Origin: Cellulophaga algicola DSM 14237
Lineage (GTDB): Bacteria; Bacteroidota; Bacteroidia; Flavobacteriales; Flavobacteriaceae
DNA length: 64,000 nucleotides
Assembly: GCF_000186265.1 (NCBI RefSeq)
Contig: NC_014934.1
Coordinates: 248,001-312,000, forward strand
Direction of reading: 5' to 3'
The notes beneath the pieces were generated by a model. It did no database searches. It saw only the letters and a list, made by a program, of their open reading frames with translations, and was not told the DNA's origin. Below, piece after piece: positions 1 to 7,515 of the stretch. Each line of letters starts with the position of its first letter. Positions within the stretch are counted from its first letter, which is position 1. A program made the position numbers and the translations under genes.

Positions 1-6
1 TATGAT

Positions 7-948
7 GTGTCTAACGACATAAACAATGATGAAGGTGTAGCTGCTAATTTTTTTAATAGTTCAATAGAGAAGATATTTAAAGCGTTTGCAGCCATAAATG
101 ATGATGATTTCAAACTAGAACTAATAGATTATTATTCTAACAACAATAATATTGAAGAAATATGCTCTAATCCAAAACTTCCTATTCTTACTTATAAAGA
201 TTTAGAAACTATACAAAAAAACCTAGGCAAAGAGTTAAAGGCATTTTACGAGAGATTATATGGGAATAAATCTCCTTTTAATTTAAAAGATTTTGGGTCG
301 TTAAAAACCAAATCTCTTCCTGCTCATTACCAAGCATTTTTTACTCAGAATAATGAAGGAAAGTGCCCCTTTTGTGGAATCAAAGATTTAAAAGGAATTC
401 ACCACACCAAAAAAGAAGCATACGACCATTACATTCCTAAAGGGAAGTTTCCGTTCAGTAGTATAAATTTCAAAAATTTAGCACCAATGTGCAATGACTG
501 TAACTCTAGTTATAAAAGCACAAAATTAGTTGTTGGTAAAATGGCTAATAGAAATAAAGCTTTTTATCCTTATGCAACTTCTCAACCTGATATAAAAGAC
601 TTTGAAATTAGTATAAAATTAAAGACTTCAGATATATTAAAGATTAAACCAAAAGATGTTGAATTAGAAATTAAATTAACTGATTTTGATGAAGAAATAG
701 GAGCTTGGAAACGTGTTTTCGGTATAGATGAACGTTATAAGGCACTTATAGCTAGTAAAAATGTAGGGATTGATTGGTTTCAAATGGTAAATGAAGGTTA
801 TAAGAATGCAATCGCAATGGGACAAACTTTAACAAAAAAAGAATTTTTAGATATGAAGTTATTTGAAGCAAAATATAATCTTAAAGCTGAAAATGGATTT
901 CTAAAAAGTGTGTTTTTAGAAGAATGTGAATCTATGGGATTGTTTTGA
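7..948 (+). CDS. HNH endonuclease-family protein (start possibly outside window)
   Basis: The protein (about 313 residues) has a clear HNH/zinc signature near residues 118-178: a CPFCG pair, then DHYIPK carrying the catalytic-type D-H, then NLAPMC and CNSSYKST with the second cysteine pair and the downstream asparagine. This is the fold of HNH nucleases that nick or cut DNA. The N-terminal ~115 and C-terminal ~130 residues are not recognised. The frame is open up to base 1, so the GTG at 7 is only the first possible start seen and the gene may begin upstream. It is followed by the first attC-like site, so it is probably the cargo of an integron-like cassette. HNH proteins of this shape occur in defence loci, but no partner gene is visible, so a defence role is inference only. 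Confidence 0.7.
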   Translation: MSNDINNDEGVAANFFNSSIEKIFKAFAAINDDDFKLELIDYYSNNNNIEEICSNPKLPILTYKDLETIQKNLGKELKAFYERLYGNKSPFNLKDFGSLKTKSLPAHYQAFFTQNNEGKCPFCGIKDLKGIHHTKKEAYDHYIPKGKFPFSSINFKNLAPMCNDCNSSYKSTKLVVGKMANRNKAFYPYATSQPDIKDFEISIKLKTSDILKIKPKDVELEIKLTDFDEEIGAWKRVFGIDERYKALIASKNVGIDWFQMVNEGYKNAIAMGQTLTKKEFLDMKLFEAKYNLKAENGFLKSVFLEECESMGLF

Positions 949-1060
949 AATGATTAAGCCAACGCAAGTTCAAGCACATTTAAAGTTTGCTCGTGCCTCA
1001 CAAATTTAAAAGAGCTTTCACGCCAACGCTAGCAAGTTTGCGGATAAAAAAAAGCCAGAC

Positions 1061-1252
1061 ACCTAACAATGTATAAAAAACATAGGGCGTTTGTGCTAAA
1101 TCGAAAGTTCTGTGTATATTAATGAAGTCCGCCAAATATAAAATTTGGCATTTAAGAAAAAAATAAAAGCAAAATATTTATATTTAGCTAAGTAATAAAC
1201 TGAAACGATAGTGCTTATTTATTGCCCTACGTTTCTTATACTAAACGTTAGC
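1061..1252 (+). other. attC-like recombination site 1
   Basis: The site opens with ACCTAAC (1061-1067) and closes with CGTTAGC, with the expected cut between 1247 and 1248. The left arm TATAAAAAACATAGGGC is complementary, with a few unpaired bases, to the right arm GCCCTACGTTTCTTATA. Imperfect folding of a bottom strand is how attC sites are recognised. It closes the HNH cassette. The interior has a TTCTGTGTATATT stretch that is shared with site 2 and with a relic near 50.5 kb. Confidence 0.65.
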
Positions 1253-1272
1253 AAATATTTAAAAAGACACAT

Positions 1273-1677
1273 ATGAAAATTAAATACATTGCGCAGGAAA
1301 AGTCGATAGAAATAAATGACGGACTCAAAACGTCTTATCTAATAATTGGTTTTTTAATGCTCTTAAATATATTCAATGCAGTAATTAACTTGTATAAAAT
1401 AAAAGATGGAGAATTGAATATGATTGGTTACATATGGATTTTCGTAGGTGCTATATCAATTGGAGCAGTAGTTTATGTGCTGTTAAAAAAGACAACACTC
1501 AAAAAAATACCATTGGACCAAATAAAACGGTTAAAAGAAAAACAAATTTTGGGAAGAAAAAGATTCAGTTTGGAATTGCAGAACGGAAAATTACGGGATT
1601 TGATAAAACTAGGTACGCAATCAGATATAAAGGAATTGAAAAAAATGTTTAACGATATCGGAATTGAAACTGATTAA
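1273..1677 (+). CDS. Small membrane protein of unknown function (cassette gene)
   Basis: A 134-residue protein with two predicted membrane spans (about residues 21-41 and 50-71) followed by a basic cytoplasmic tail of about 60 residues rich in Lys, Leu and Glu. I do not recognise the family. It looks like a small PH-domain-like or membrane-anchored regulatory protein, but nothing decides this. The gene begins about 25 bases after the attC1 cut point and ends 16 bases before attC2, the tight single-gene layout of an integron cassette. The cassette starts TTAGCAAAT and its own attC opens ATTTGCTAAC, an exact reverse complement. No promoter of its own is obvious. Confidence 0.6.
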   Translation: MKIKYIAQEKSIEINDGLKTSYLIIGFLMLLNIFNAVINLYKIKDGELNMIGYIWIFVGAISIGAVVYVLLKKTTLKKIPLDQIKRLKEKQILGRKRFSLELQNGKLRDLIKLGTQSDIKELKKMFNDIGIETD

Positions 1678-1693
1678 CCGAAAAAAAACATTT

Positions 1694-1887
1694 GCTAACA
1701 AAACCTATAAACAATACGGGCTTAGGTTTTAAACGCTAAGGTCTGTGTATATTTATAAGGTCGCGAAATCTTTGGGATTTCGCTTTGACATCAAAAAAGA
1801 AAAAACAAAACCAAAAGATTTCGCTAAGTGCGTGGCGGAAAGCAAACGCTAGTTTGCTCCCGTACTGTTCATAGCTCAAGCGTTGTG
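1694..1887 (+). other. attC-like recombination site 2
   Basis: R'' box GCTAAC at 1694-1699; R' box CGTTGTG with the expected cut between 1882 and 1883. The left arm AACCTATAAACAATACGGG pairs imperfectly with the right arm CCCGTACTGTTCATAG. The interior holds the same TCTGTGTATATTTAT and GTCGCGAAAT stretches seen in site 1 and in the inverted relic at 50.4-50.7 kb, so these long (~190 bp) sites form a subfamily. Confidence 0.65.
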
Positions 1888-2366
1888 ATGCCATTTGCAA
1901 TACCGCTAAGACATTTTTTTAAAGTTTATGTGAAAAGGTTTATGAATAAAGAAATGGGAGATCTCCTATTTTGTTAGTTATAAATTACAGCCTTTAGGAT
2001 GGAATTATAACTCAAGTATTGCGCTTGATGGCGTAGAAAGAAGACTTTCTAAACGTTATCACGTTAAAATACTTGTTATAAGGACGTTAAAATAAAATAC
2101 AAAGTCAAATAATTATGGATTTATAACAAAATAGGAGATCGATTTTTCTGTTTCCCATACTAACGTTTCATGCTTCTACATAAAAACATAAGTATGGGTA
2201 ATCTTTAAAAAAATGGATCTATTACGTTCGGTATTTTAAACGGTTACCTTTTTTATTGCTAATTTTAGAAAAGTAAAAATTAAAATAAAACGGCACACAA
2301 CACGCTGTATAATTTATGGCCTAAACTAACTGATATGAATAAAGGCCACAAATTATACATCTATCG
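1883..2366 (+). other. ORF-less cassette between attC2 and attC3
   Basis: This segment is bounded by cassette junctions on both sides: it starts TTGTGATGCC and its attC opens GGCACACAAC, nearly its reverse complement. No convincing open reading frame is present on either strand. It contains the large nested inverted repeat at 1960-2140 and a second hairpin at 2154-2198 (CCCATACT paired with AGTATGGG). It may be a non-coding-RNA cassette, a decayed cassette, or a cassette filled by a small inverted-repeat element. Confidence 0.5.
1960..2140. repeat. 181-base nested inverted repeat (near-palindrome)
   Basis: The outer arms are GATCTCCTATTTTGTTA (from 1960) and TAACAAAATAGGAGATC (to 2140). Inside them, TTATAACTCAAGTATT (2005-2020) pairs with AATACTTGTTATAA (2068-2081), and the centre is AGAAAG (2035-2040) against CTTTCT (2045-2050). 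The whole segment could fold into one long cruciform or RNA hairpin. A MITE-like origin is the simplest explanation; no target duplication was found. Confidence 0.6.
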
Positions 2367-2371
2367 TTAGG
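2296..2371 (+). other. attC-like recombination site 3 (short, canonical size)
   Basis: At about 76 bp this is the cleanest site. R'' is CACAAC (2296-2301). The left arm TGTATAATTTATGGCC pairs with GGCCACAAATTATACA on the right, with one or two bulges and a loop of about 20 bases. The site ends CGTTAGG with the expected cut between 2366 and 2367. Confidence 0.7.
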
Positions 2372-2398
2372 TTTCATTAAAAAAACACTCTATTAAGA

Positions 2399-3334
2399 AT
2401 GAATTCAAAGTATTTAGCACAATATTTAGAAAATGGAATCTGGAAAACTATTTCATGTTATACATATAAAAAACTTTGTAATCAAGAACCTACAAAATGG
2501 GAGCATTTAGACTTAAAATCCAAACCTATACAAGGAAAAAGATATAATGTTCATACTCGTTCCAGTTCATCTAAATTCTGTTTTAGCGGTTCTGGCCCTA
2601 CAAATGTTAGCAAAAACAGAATGACTACAACTCACGAATTTATAACTGAAGTAATTTCTGAACTGGATACTTTAAATTTAAAAATAAATAATTACAGCTT
2701 AAAAATAATACCTGACACAATAATACACGAGAAGGAAATAATTAAGGTTTATTGTACTGAAAAAAAAGAAGTAGTTGAATATATCCCTGATTTGTTGATA
2801 CGCTTTTCAAATCCAAAAACATTAGAGAAACGTTGGGGCGGTCAAATTGCGATTGAAGTAAATGTTACTCATAGTCCTGACGACACGAAGAGAAAACATT
2901 TTCAATTTTTAGGAATTCCTTTATTAGAAATTGATGCAACAAAAGATTTGAAATTCAAATTAGAAGGAAAAGAAGTTCAGGAAAAAGAACTCGATATTTA
3001 TAAAAAAGAACTTGAATTAGCTCTTTCAACAGAAATAGAAGCTTCAATAAAGTATCCAACATTTTCGAATAGGTCATTAGGTAACCAAGTATATAAATTA
3101 AAACAAGAAAAAAAGGAACTTGAACAAAACCATAATGATAAAATTCAAAAAATAAGTAAATTAGCCAGAGACTATAAAAATTTAGATACTGATTTTAAGA
3201 ACTCTAAAATTAATTTGACAAAAACTATAAGACAAAAAGAAAGCCAATTATTAAATATTGAGAAAAAATTAGCCGAATACAAAAACAGGAGTTTTATACA
3301 GAAATTAGCAGATTTACTCAGTAGTAAAAAATAA
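2399..3334 (+). CDS. CoiA-like / PD-(D/E)XK nuclease-like protein with coiled-coil tail (cassette gene)
   Basis: A 311-residue protein. Residues about 80-185 have the order expected of a PD-(D/E)XK-type nuclease core: HEFITEVI, then EYIPDLLIRF (the PD dipeptide), then the strand IAIEVNVTH with a conserved Glu, then RKHFQFLGIPLLEIDA, which resembles the R...Y...G...WI helix-strand of CoiA-like nucleases. The usual lysine after the Glu is Asn here. Residues about 225-290 are a strongly heptad-like coiled coil rich in Lys, Glu and Leu. The cassette starts TTAGGTTTC and its attC4 opens GAAAACCTA before the intron insertion. CoiA-like domains are found in competence and in nucleases of accessory regions; the role here is unknown. 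Confidence 0.55.
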   Translation: MNSKYLAQYLENGIWKTISCYTYKKLCNQEPTKWEHLDLKSKPIQGKRYNVHTRSSSSKFCFSGSGPTNVSKNRMTTTHEFITEVISELDTLNLKINNYSLKIIPDTIIHEKEIIKVYCTEKKEVVEYIPDLLIRFSNPKTLEKRWGGQIAIEVNVTHSPDDTKRKHFQFLGIPLLEIDATKDLKFKLEGKEVQEKELDIYKKELELALSTEIEASIKYPTFSNRSLGNQVYKLKQEKKELEQNHNDKIQKISKLARDYKNLDTDFKNSKINLTKTIRQKESQLLNIEKKLAEYKNRSFIQKLADLLSSKK

Positions 3335-3340
3335 CGAAAA

Positions 3341-3344
3341 CCTA
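3341..3344 (+). other. Left fragment of attC-like site 4 (R'' box split by introns)
   Basis: The bases AAACCTA just after the stop codon of the preceding gene are the start of an R'' box CCTAAC. The rest resumes at 7079 (ACAACG), after two group II introns. Joined, the reading CCTAACAACGTATATAA matches the layout of site 1 (CCTAACAATGTATAA). Confidence 0.6.
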
Positions 3345-3386
3345 GTCGAGTAGGTAAAGAGGAGTTTCACCCCTAAACCTCTCACA

Positions 3387-3420
3387 GAACCGTACGTGAA
3401 CCTCTCGATTCATACGGCTC
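3387..3420 (-). ncRNA. Group II intron 1 domain V
   Basis: A 34-nt hairpin lying downstream of the RT stop, of the standard domain V shape: GAGCCGTATG pairs with CGTACGGTTC around a GAGA-type internal tetraloop. Domain V is the catalytic core of the ribozyme. It shows that the intron RNA end is intact. Confidence 0.8.
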
Positions 3421-3451
3421 TTGTTATACAGTCGATAATGTCTAAATAAAT

Positions 3452-4705
3452 TTAGACCAATTTGTACCCCAGTTCCCAATGATAGAACAGATTTGGATAT
3501 GATTTTGTAATAAACCTAAGCCATTTTACAGCTTTGATTTTGCTTCCTTTGAAGCGTTTATACTTGTTCAATATCCATCCGAGCATACGATTGTGTAGGT
3601 AATAGAAAAGAGGTTGCAGACTCCTACGACTTATCTTTCCATAATACCGAACCCAACCACGGATCTTGGGGTTCAGCAGATTTGCCAGATCCTGTATCCC
3701 ACGTTGAGTTTTGTTATGGAAAGCAAGTTTACGGAGTTCTCCCGTGATTCGAACTTTAGATTTTCTGCTCATCTTACAATCAAATTGAAGGAAGCTTCCT
3801 CCCTTTTTCAATCTGAACCTTATCGGTTGAAAGCTGAATCCTAAGAAATCGAATTGTACAGGATACCCTTTGAGGTCTCTGCCATCCTTCTTACAGTACA
3901 CTATTTTAGTCTTTTCAGGATGCGCGGTCAGACCGCACTCTGTCAGACGTTCTTTTAGAACTTCAAGTGTATGGACAGCTGCCTCATAACTTCTACAATG
4001 TACAATCAAGTCATCTGCATAACGCACCATCTTTACCTGTGGATGGTATTGCTCTAACCATTTGTCCACACAGTAATGCATATATAGATTAGACAAAAGT
4101 GGGCTGATCACCCCTCCTTGAGGTGTTCCTTTGCCCGTGGATATTTTAACCGTTCCATCTTCTAGTATTACTGGAGCTTCCAGCCACCGTTTGATGTAGA
4201 GCAACACCCACTTCTCCGAAACATGGCGTTCCAAAGCTTTCAGCAGAAGACCATGGTCTACATTCTCAAAGAATTCCTGTATATCCAGATCTATCACCCA
4301 GCTGTATCGTAGTACGTTTCGACGTACAACTTCAATAGCCGAATGTGCACTCCTGTTGGGACGGTATCCATAAGAGTTTTCTGAAAATATGGATTCCAAC
4401 CTAGGTTCAAGGTACTGCTTCACCACTTGTTGTGCTATCCTATCGCTTACCGTGGGAATACCCAAAGGTCGGGTCTTGCCCCCTGCCTTTGGAATATTTA
4501 CCCGCTTTACCGCAGGTGCAAAATAACTTCCTGATGCCAGTCTATTCCAAACCTTGTACAGTTCCTTGGAACGTACACTATCGAATTCCGATAGGGTTTG
4601 ATGGTCTATCCCGGCACTTCCTCTGTTACTTTTTACCTTCTTGTAGGACTCCCACACCATTTCCTTGGTTATGGGAATCGACTTTGTTTGTTCTTTAAAA
4701 ATCAT
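3452..4705 (-). CDS. ltrA: Group II intron reverse transcriptase/maturase
   Basis: A 417-residue protein with the full RT block order: NRGSAGIDHQTL (RT0/1), KTRPLGIPTVSDRIAQQ (RT2), YGYRPNRSAHSA (RT2a/3), VIDLDIQEFFENVDH, GTPQGGVISPLLSNLYMHY (RT4), and the catalytic YADD at MVRYADDLIV. A maturase (X) domain follows from about residue 320 (KIRGWVRYYG). There is no HNH endonuclease at the C-terminus, so mobility is probably through targeting single-stranded or hairpin DNA. It makes cDNA from the intron RNA during retrohoming and assists splicing. The length is normal and no frameshift is seen. It lies in domain IV of intron 1, about 30 bases from domain V. Confidence 0.9.
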   Translation of the reverse strand: MIFKEQTKSIPITKEMVWESYKKVKSNRGSAGIDHQTLSEFDSVRSKELYKVWNRLASGSYFAPAVKRVNIPKAGGKTRPLGIPTVSDRIAQQVVKQYLEPRLESIFSENSYGYRPNRSAHSAIEVVRRNVLRYSWVIDLDIQEFFENVDHGLLLKALERHVSEKWVLLYIKRWLEAPVILEDGTVKISTGKGTPQGGVISPLLSNLYMHYCVDKWLEQYHPQVKMVRYADDLIVHCRSYEAAVHTLEVLKERLTECGLTAHPEKTKIVYCKKDGRDLKGYPVQFDFLGFSFQPIRFRLKKGGSFLQFDCKMSRKSKVRITGELRKLAFHNKTQRGIQDLANLLNPKIRGWVRYYGKISRRSLQPLFYYLHNRMLGWILNKYKRFKGSKIKAVKWLRFITKSYPNLFYHWELGYKLV

Positions 4706-5211
4706 CCTTACAATTTTAAGTTGTCCTTAAATTTAAACTGTATAACTGAAGTCCTTCGCTCCGCTCCCATTACAGGAGTTTCAACACTACTACAACTTCA
4801 TCCGCAACCTATGCGCTCGTTAGTAATCGACTCACAGGTATTTCCTGCTTGTGTTTTCCTTTTGGCATAGCACATAGGCTTCCTGTGGTTCCACGATAAA
4901 GCCTGGATAAAAGTCATGCCCGCTTTATGACGGTTGCCGTATAGTCAGTAATTAGGTGCCCTCTACACTTATCCCCGATTCCTCGATATAAATCAGGTTT
5001 TGACAACGACTGGTCTTTTCGTCACTTCTTCGCAAGGTTCGCTTTCGCTCATCTCTTCTATCCCTACCTGACTATTTTAAATAGCCTTTTCTTCTATCGC
5101 TTCACACACCTTTGTTGCCTTGGATGTGTCATAGAAGTGGTTTGATGAGTTTTCCTAAAAACCCTCATCGGAGGACCTACCTCCATCTTTATCATAGATT
5201 ACACAGCACAC
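4706..5211 (-). other. Intron 1 5' RNA domains (no gene)
   Basis: This 506-base stretch is upstream of the intron 1 RT and holds the domain I-III RNA, with many short complementary arms such as GGTAGGTCCTCC and GGAACCACAGGAAGCC. Apparent reading frames in it are judged to be by-products of RNA structure. Confidence 0.6.
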
Positions 5212-5257
5212 ATCGAGTGGATGGCTCCGCCATCAAATGACGGAGTGCACCCCTCAC

Positions 5258-5291
5258 ACCACCGTACGTACGGGTCTCGTATACGGCGGTT
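5258..5291 (-). ncRNA. Group II intron 2 domain V
   Basis: Minus-strand hairpin starting GAACCGCCGTATACGAGA and ending CGTACGGTGG, in the position expected of domain V, just downstream of the RT remnant and upstream of the domain VI arms GTGCACTCCGTC and GGCGGAGCC. Confidence 0.65.
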
Positions 5292-5298
5292 CGTTATA

Positions 5299-6610
5299 TC
5301 AGAACTTTACAACGTGGTAGTACGTTAGCATACTTTCATAACCTCTTTTTCTTAAGCGCTTTTCAGTAATAGTAGTTCTGAGTATAGGGCTTTGGGCTAC
5401 TGCCCAGCCTCCCATTCTTGTTCTACTCCAAGCATACGCTTGTCCCTGTTTTATGCCTAAGCCAATAAGATTCTTGCGCTTACGCTCTGGTTTCTTCCAA
5501 TCGTGCCATATGCAGTAGCGTAGTCGGTTACGTAACCATTCATCCAGCTTTTTAAGTTTGGTCTCTATATTTCCCAATCGGAAATTGTTCAACCACCCTC
5601 TATAGATGAGTTTTAAGCGTTGTAGCCTTTCTGCTAATGAAAATGGTAGCGTTTTCTTGGTAAGGTACCTGAGCTTGCGTTTGAGTGTTTGCCAAGCCGA
5701 TTCACTTACTATTAACTGATACTTCCCCTTTACGCCTTTCTTATAGACTGGCGTAAACCTATAACCCAACACCTTGAACGTAGAGGGTCTACGAATACCA
5801 CTCTTTGCTCGGTTTACAGGTAAATCCAGTTTCTCCTTTAAAAACAGATAAACCTCATTCCCTATCGCTCGTGCCGCTGCTTTTGATTTTGTGTAAATAC
5901 TGAAATCATCAGCATAGCGAATGAACCTGAACTCTCGTACTTTTAGATGTTTGTCCAATTGGTCTAACATGATGTTAGACAATAACGGACTTAATGGGCT
6001 GCCTTGTGGTAATCCTTTTCTGCGCTTACACAGTTGCCCATTCTTTAAAAATAGGCGCTCGTAACCATTTGCGGATTAACCATAAGGTGGTCGGACATTT
6101 AACCTTGTTATAAATAAGCTGAAGTAGTTTATAGTGTTGGACTTCATCAAAGAAACTTTTAAGGTCGATATCTACTAAGTCTTGGTAGCCATCATTGATG
6201 TACTCTTGACTTTTTAATACTGCCTGTTGAAGGTTCTTCCTTGGGCGGAAACCGTAACTTTCTGATTCGAAATCGAGTTCGAAATGAATCACTAGTTGTT
6301 GGCTTACCGCTTGTTGAAGCCATCTATCTACTACCGTTGGTACTCCCAGTAATCTGGTCTTACCATTCGCCTTGGGTATCGCTACCCCTTTGATAGCTTG
6401 TGACCTGTAGCTTTTGGAAATAAGTTGGTGTACCACTTTTGAGCGGTGGGCATCTATAAATGCCTTTAGCTCTTGTACAGTCATTCCATCTATTCCTGCT
6501 GAACCTTTATTGCCGACCACCTTTTTACAGGCGTCACTCAAGTTTCTAGCTGCTACTACTTTTGCTATCATTTCGTACTGTTCTTGTCCTTCTAGGTATA
6601 GGCTATCCAA
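5299..6610 (-). pseudogene. Group II intron reverse transcriptase, frameshifted
   Basis: Two frames together make one RT. The first (6610-6026, 194 residues) has GNKGSAGIDGMTV, KTRLLGVPTVVDRWLQQ, YGFRPRKNLQQA and the DIDLKSFFDEVQH strand. The second (to 5299, about 230 residues) continues with KRRKGLPQGSPLSPLLSNIM, the catalytic FIRYADDFSIY and a maturase domain ending RGYESMLTYYHVVKF. The frame is lost by one base in the T/A-rich stretch near 6040-6050, between the RAPIF and KNGQLC segments. No endonuclease domain is present. As written, no functional RT can be made, so this intron would need a maturase in trans. A sequencing or assembly error in the short homopolymer cannot be excluded. Confidence 0.8.
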
Positions 6611-7078
6611 TTAACGGATTCCTATACGAATCTAGACGTGATTTAACGTTCAGTCCTTCCTTACTCATGAGACCTCTAGGGTTTTTCCCTAGCTCGTTTC
6701 CTGTAAGTACTATGACCTCGGCTGACTTCTCTACTATACCAACTCGTGATTATAGAGATCTCCCCAGGTAAAAACATCTTCCCTGCCTGCCGGCAGGCAG
6801 GTTTCACTCCATCCCTGCCGTATCTACATACTTACCTTTTTGTAATCTTGGGGCGTTACAATGATGTGCTTGCTTACCCAGATGAATATGCCTCTGTATA
6901 CGGTTCCTGTTCGTCAGTACCGAGTTTTGTAGTCTCGCTTTCTTCAGATGTAACTTCGCAGTTACCACCCTTGCGACTTACTAATGCTTCCAGACGTTAC
7001 TCCAGCGCATAAGGGACTTACACCCTCTAAATAAATCCTTATATTGCTATAAGGTAAAGATGCCCATACTGGGCACAC
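6611..7078 (-). other. Intron 2 5' RNA domains (no gene)
   Basis: The 468 bases upstream of the broken RT are the domain I-III region of intron 2, with the recognisable stretches GTGTAAGTCCCTT and GCGAAGTTACATCTGAAG. The reading frames present here are not believable as proteins. The GC palindrome at 6782-6801 sits in this region. Confidence 0.6.
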
Positions 7079-7204
7079 ACAACGTATATAATTAATGGCT
7101 AGTTTTAGCTTGCTTACGAAAATCTTTCCAGATTTTCTATTCCGTTTTTATTTACTAAATTAGGTGCTGAAACACGCCACTAATCATATACAAACACGTT
7201 GCCA
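7079..7204 (+). other. attC-like recombination site 4 (main part)
   Basis: After the introns the site resumes ACAACGTATATAATTAATGGC. This pairs with CGCCACTAATCATATACAAACACGTTG at the right end, which contains the usual extra unpaired bases. It ends CGTTGCC with the expected cut between 7198 and 7199. The new cassette starts TTGCCATTAAT, whose reverse complement opens the next site (TAATGGCAAC at 7861-7870). Confidence 0.65.
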
Positions 7205-7220
7205 TTAATACGAAAAAACT

Positions 7221-7250
7221 TTGCGGATTGAATAATTTGTACTAACTTTG
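7221..7250 (+). promoter_or_regulatory. Promoter of mazEF (Bacteroidota type)
   Basis: TTG at 7221-7223 and TAACTTTG at 7243-7250 are separated by 19 bases. This fits the -33 (TTG) and -7 (TAnnTTTG) elements known for the primary sigma factor of Bacteroidota, 20 bases before the mazE start. It gives the cassette its own promoter. Confidence 0.55.
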
Positions 7251-7260
7251 TAATTACAAA
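7247..7260. promoter_or_regulatory. Palindromic operator candidate for MazE/MazEF
   Basis: TTTGTAATTACAAA is a perfect 14-bp palindrome that overlaps the -7 element and ends 9 bases before the mazE start codon. MazE antitoxins with an AbrB-like fold commonly repress their own promoter by binding such palindromes. The link is by position only. Confidence 0.45.
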
Positions 7261-7269
7261 TATAAAGTT

Positions 7270-7515
7270 ATGGAAACAGCAATTATAAAAATCGGAAATT
7301 CTAAAGGTCTGCGTTTAAGCAAGACTGTTTTGGAAAAGTATAATATTAAAGACAAAGTCGAAATGATTTTGGAAAAAGGGCAAATAATCCTAAAACCTAT
7401 TAGTAGTCCAAGAAAAAACTGGGGAAAAGCATTTGAAGAAATGCGCGAGAATAATGACGACCGATTATTATTCAATGATGTTTTTGAGGACGAAAATTTT
7501 GAAGAATGGAATTAG
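7270..7515 (+). CDS. mazE: MazE-type antitoxin (AbrB/SpoVT fold)
   Basis: An 81-residue protein. Residues 1-48 are the swapped-hairpin AbrB DNA-binding domain: METAIIKIGNSKGLRLSK, then a VEMILEKGQIILKPI strand pair. The acidic C-terminal tail (from about residue 55, with NDDRLLFNDVFEDENFEEW) is the part that in MazE proteins lies in the RNA-binding groove of the toxin. The stop codon overlaps the toxin start by 10 bases, so the two are translated together. In integron arrays toxin-antitoxin cassettes are well known and help to keep the array in place; this gene fits that pattern. Confidence 0.85.
   Translation: METAIIKIGNSKGLRLSKTVLEKYNIKDKVEMILEKGQIILKPISSPRKNWGKAFEEMRENNDDRLLFNDVFEDENFEEWN

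Larger units (their letters stand above)
3345..5211 (-). mobile_element. Group II intron 1 (complete, with reverse transcriptase)
   Basis: Read on the minus strand the element starts GTGTGCTGTG (from 5211), a group II 5' end of the GUGYG type. It carries an RT gene and then a 34-nt domain V hairpin (3387-3420: starts GAGCCGTATG, ends CGTACGGTTC), followed by a domain VI-like stem and a 3' end ACTCGAC at 3345. Its 5' flank is the 3' end of intron 2 (CCACTCGAT) and its 3' flank is the split R'' box of attC4. The 500 bases upstream of the RT are the structured domain I region. The exact ends are uncertain by one or two bases. Confidence 0.8.
5212..7078 (-). mobile_element. Group II intron 2 (RT frameshifted)
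   Basis: On the minus strand it starts GTGTGCCCAGTATGGGC at 7078, a characteristic group II 5' end, and includes GAGGGTGTAAGTCCCTTATG in domain I. It ends with a domain V hairpin (5258-5291) and a domain VI stem finishing CCACTCGAT at 5212. Its 5' exon is the attC4 sequence TATACGTTGT; its 3' neighbour is intron 1, with no bases between. The RT gene inside is broken. A GC-rich 20-bp palindrome lies in it at 6782-6801. It differs in sequence from intron 1, so the pair is not a duplication. Confidence 0.75.

Noticed and set aside
1960-2140. Retron-type msr-msd RNA
   Set aside because: The repeat lies alone in a cassette without a reverse transcriptase next to it. The two RTs in the window are group II intron maturases with their own domain V, 1.3 kb or more away and on the other strand.
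4432-4870. Open frames opposite the group II intron RT and in domain I
   Set aside because: They are shadows of the RT gene or of structured intron RNA on the other strand.
3345-7078. One duplicated intron, because both have the same inferred length
   Set aside because: The 5' ends, domain V sequences and RT proteins differ throughout; equal length is taken as coincidence.
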